Part shown: positions 12,722 through 14,025 of the stretch, piece by piece
How positions within the stretch are numbered: position 1 is the stretch's first letter
How the letters are laid out: each line of letters begins with the position of its first letter
NCBI GenBank assembly: GCA_030916975.1
Contig: JAUPVO010000015.1
Coordinates: 1-14,025 of the forward strand
Length of the DNA: 14,025 nt
Reading direction: 5' to 3'
Origin: Patescibacteria group bacterium
GTDB lineage: Bacteria; Patescibacteriota; Minisyncoccia; Phycocordibacterales; UBA5272
Made by a program: the position numbers and the translations under genes
The notes under the pieces: generated by a model
What the model saw: only the letters and a program-made list of their open reading frames with translations
Databases searched by the model: none
Told to the model about the DNA's origin: nothing

Positions 12722-13606
12722 ATGAAAATTGCAATTTTACATGGTGGAAGCATAAGAAAAGATCATTCATCCAGGAACGCTAAAGAGATATATAATGATT
12801 TTATCCAAAAAGGTTTTAAAGACGAAGTTTTTCTGTATGAGATAGATGAAAAGGGTAATATATTTGAGAATAAAATAAAAAGTGATGTTTATAAACTTTT
12901 TTTACATATTGATCATGTACTCGACACCACTTTTGATTATCCAGGAAGACATTCTCATTATTTACTTTTACACAAATTCAATATTAAGTTACATTTTCAT
13001 CAAGAGCTTGATAATTATGAAATGCGCAAAGTTTTATCTCAGCTTAATATAGATCATCCAAACCACTATATAATTAGAAAAGAAGATGAGAATTTGAAAG
13101 ATTTGATTTATGATATGTGGAGAAAAATTCATTTTCCAATAAAGATTAAGTCAAACAAAAAATTTGCTTCCACTGTTGTGACATATAATCCACAAGAAGC
13201 ATTAGAACATTCTCTAAACATATTAAATAAAAATGATGATGTATTAATCGATGATTATTCTGCCAAGAATATATATGTTTGTTTTACTATCAAAAATTAT
13301 AGAGATTGCCCAGTTTATATTACTCCAATAGTTGAGGTTTTAAATAATAAGAATAATGAGAATAGATTTCTTTCTTATACAAAGCCTAGAAGTTTGAGTG
13401 AGTCTGCAAAAAGTAAAGCGGTAGAGATAGTAAAAGACTTATCTTATCATCTTGATTCTGATATTAACAAAATTGAATTTACTATCAATAAGAGTGGTGA
13501 AGTGAAAATACTGCATATCAGTCAGAAGCCAGACTATCAATCTGGTAAAGCTATGTATCACGTCTTCAAAGATTATGGAATTAGCTTTGCTGATATTATA
13601 AAATAA
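12722..13606 (+). CDS. Degenerate D-Ala-D-Ala-ligase-like ATP-grasp protein
   Basis: The 294-residue layout follows D-alanine-D-alanine ligase. It begins MKIAILHGGSIRKDHSSRNAKEIY (family VAVLFGG...S.RSA), has FPIKIKSN (138-145) where ligases have PVVVKP, VLIDDYSAKNIYVCF (174-188) for VLVEEFI.GREI, and IEFTINKSGEVKILHISQKPDYQSGKAMY (251-279) for VDF...GE.YFLEINTLPG.T..S. Catalytic positions have changed. The LEIN segment that supplies Mg2+ ligands reads LHIS (Glu to His, Asn to Ser), the Asp of VDF is Glu, and the HG..GEDG loop is replaced by PGRHSH (74-79). The length matches the family and the frame is intact, so this is a maintained gene rather than a pseudogene. It may be a ligase for another substrate or a non-catalytic relative. 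It does not look like a normal Ddl. It ends in a strong hairpin shared with the convergent gene. Confidence 0.75.
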   Translation: MKIAILHGGSIRKDHSSRNAKEIYNDFIQKGFKDEVFLYEIDEKGNIFENKIKSDVYKLFLHIDHVLDTTFDYPGRHSHYLLLHKFNIKLHFHQELDNYEMRKVLSQLNIDHPNHYIIRKEDENLKDLIYDMWRKIHFPIKIKSNKKFASTVVTYNPQEALEHSLNILNKNDDVLIDDYSAKNIYVCFTIKNYRDCPVYITPIVEVLNNKNNENRFLSYTKPRSLSESAKSKAVEIVKDLSYHLDSDINKIEFTINKSGEVKILHISQKPDYQSGKAMYHVFKDYGISFADIIK

Positions 13607-13638
13607 ATATCTGCCAAAAGATTGGCAGATATTTATTT
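13601..13638. terminator. Bidirectional intrinsic terminator, 17-bp perfect stem
   Basis: Bases 13601-13617 pair perfectly with 13622-13638 around an AAGA loop, with a GC-richer core CTGCC/GGCAG. T-rich sequence flanks it on both strands. It contains the stop codon of the ATP-grasp gene (13604-13606) and lies 28 bases past the stop of the convergent DUF1508 gene, so it can serve both. Confidence 0.82.
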
Positions 13639-13666
13639 TATATTAGAACCTGATTTATAAAACTGT

Positions 13667-14017
13667 CTATAAAACTGTTTTTACTGAAGTCTCATCTGCA
13701 ACAACTTTTTCTTTCGATACAGCTTTTTTAGCAGGCTTTTTAACAGTAGTTTTGCTTACCGGTTTTACATTTTTGTTAGCAACTTTCTTTTTAGAAGCAG
13801 CTTCTTTTGCTTTTTTAGCTTCTTCTTTCATTTTGTCCAAGTCAATCACAGTTTCAGTGTTGGCCCAGTCCTTAAGCTTTTTAACTGCATTCATAACCGT
13901 TCTTCTTTCTTTGAAACCTTCTCCGGATGAAGCAACCGCTTCACCATTCTGAGCTAATAATCTCCAACGAAAAGTTCCTTTTTTATCTTTATAAATCTCA
14001 AATTTTGTTTTTGCCAT
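13667..14017 (-). CDS. DUF1508 (YegP-like) protein with a Lys/Ala-rich tail
   Basis: Residues about 4-50 form one DUF1508 module: KFEIYKDKKGTFRWRLLAQNGEAVASSGEGFKERRTVMNAV has the family's order of F.IYKD..G.FRWRL.A.NGE..A.S.E.F and a following helix. The domain's biochemical function is not established. After a short linker (IDLDKMKEE) the last half (about 65-116) is low-complexity, dominated by Lys, Ala and Val with repeated KK, AKKA and VKKP-like units. It resembles the basic tails of histone-H1-like or ribosome-binding bacterial proteins and suggests nucleic-acid contact (inference). The 116-residue length is about twice a single DUF1508 module. The ATG at 14017 is preceded by only 8 bases of window sequence, so its promoter cannot be seen. 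The gene converges on the ATP-grasp gene. Confidence 0.85.
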   Translation of the reverse strand: MAKTKFEIYKDKKGTFRWRLLAQNGEAVASSGEGFKERRTVMNAVKKLKDWANTETVIDLDKMKEEAKKAKEAASKKKVANKNVKPVSKTTVKKPAKKAVSKEKVVADETSVKTVL

Positions 14018-14025
14018 AAATAATG

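Noticed and set aside
13752..13952. Hydrophobic 66-residue plus-strand ORF opposite the DUF1508 gene
   Set aside because: It is the complement of the Lys/Ala-rich tail, which reads as Phe/Leu/Ala on the other strand, a common artefact.

Overview
The window looks like a low-GC chromosome segment from a small-genome bacterium of the Candidate Phyla Radiation (Patescibacteria), probably in or near the Parcubacteria. This is an inference. It rests on AT-rich, tightly packed genes, compact versions of core proteins (a 724-residue SMC, an Obg without a C-terminal extension), almost no Shine-Dalgarno sequences, short or absent 5' leaders, and a gene mix typical of these genomes (VanY-type peptidase, GT4 glycosyltransferase, WcaJ-like sugar transferase, MIP18 protein, degenerate ATP-grasp protein). 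In-frame TGA codons are absent, so the UGA=Gly code of Gracilibacteria/SR1 is not in use.

Layout. 1-105 is the 3' end of an unidentified gene. 185-2359 is a short SMC-like ATPase with no recognisable hinge. It converges on a CorA-type metal transporter (2374-3282, minus). Divergent promoters lead to an S41 C-terminal processing peptidase (3344-4588), followed by ribosomal protein bL9 (4644-5102) and tRNA-Ala(TGC) (5145-5217). 5218 to about 5962 is a compositionally different island. It holds one minus-strand gene for a secreted protein, with its own -35/-10 promoter, Shine-Dalgarno site and strong intrinsic terminator, and looks acquired. Next come a membrane-anchored VanY-type D,D-carboxypeptidase (6039-6974), a structured leader plus tRNA-Asp(GTC) (7035-7186), a MIP18/DUF59 protein (7197-7505), and a divergent pair of envelope-glycan enzymes: a GT4 glycosyltransferase (minus) and a polyprenyl-phosphate sugar transferase (plus). 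The last part holds a winged-helix regulator, Obg, ATP synthase subunit a without its usual operon partners, a degenerate D-Ala-D-Ala-ligase-like ATP-grasp protein, and a convergent DUF1508 protein with a Lys/Ala-rich tail.

Functionally this is mostly housekeeping: chromosome structure, translation and ribosome assembly, energy coupling, and building or trimming the envelope. The clearest collective signal is regulatory. Ten transcription units have an exact TGNTATAAT extended -10 element just upstream, and an eleventh has TGTTACAAT, generally without a visible -35 box or Shine-Dalgarno site. The island gene at 5372-5881 departs from this pattern. I see no defence system, CRISPR array, transposase or prophage. 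The observations most worth a second look are the hinge-less SMC, the acquired secreted-protein cassette beside tRNA-Ala, the structured RNA in front of tRNA-Asp, the uniform promoter grammar and the ATP-grasp protein that has lost its metal ligands.
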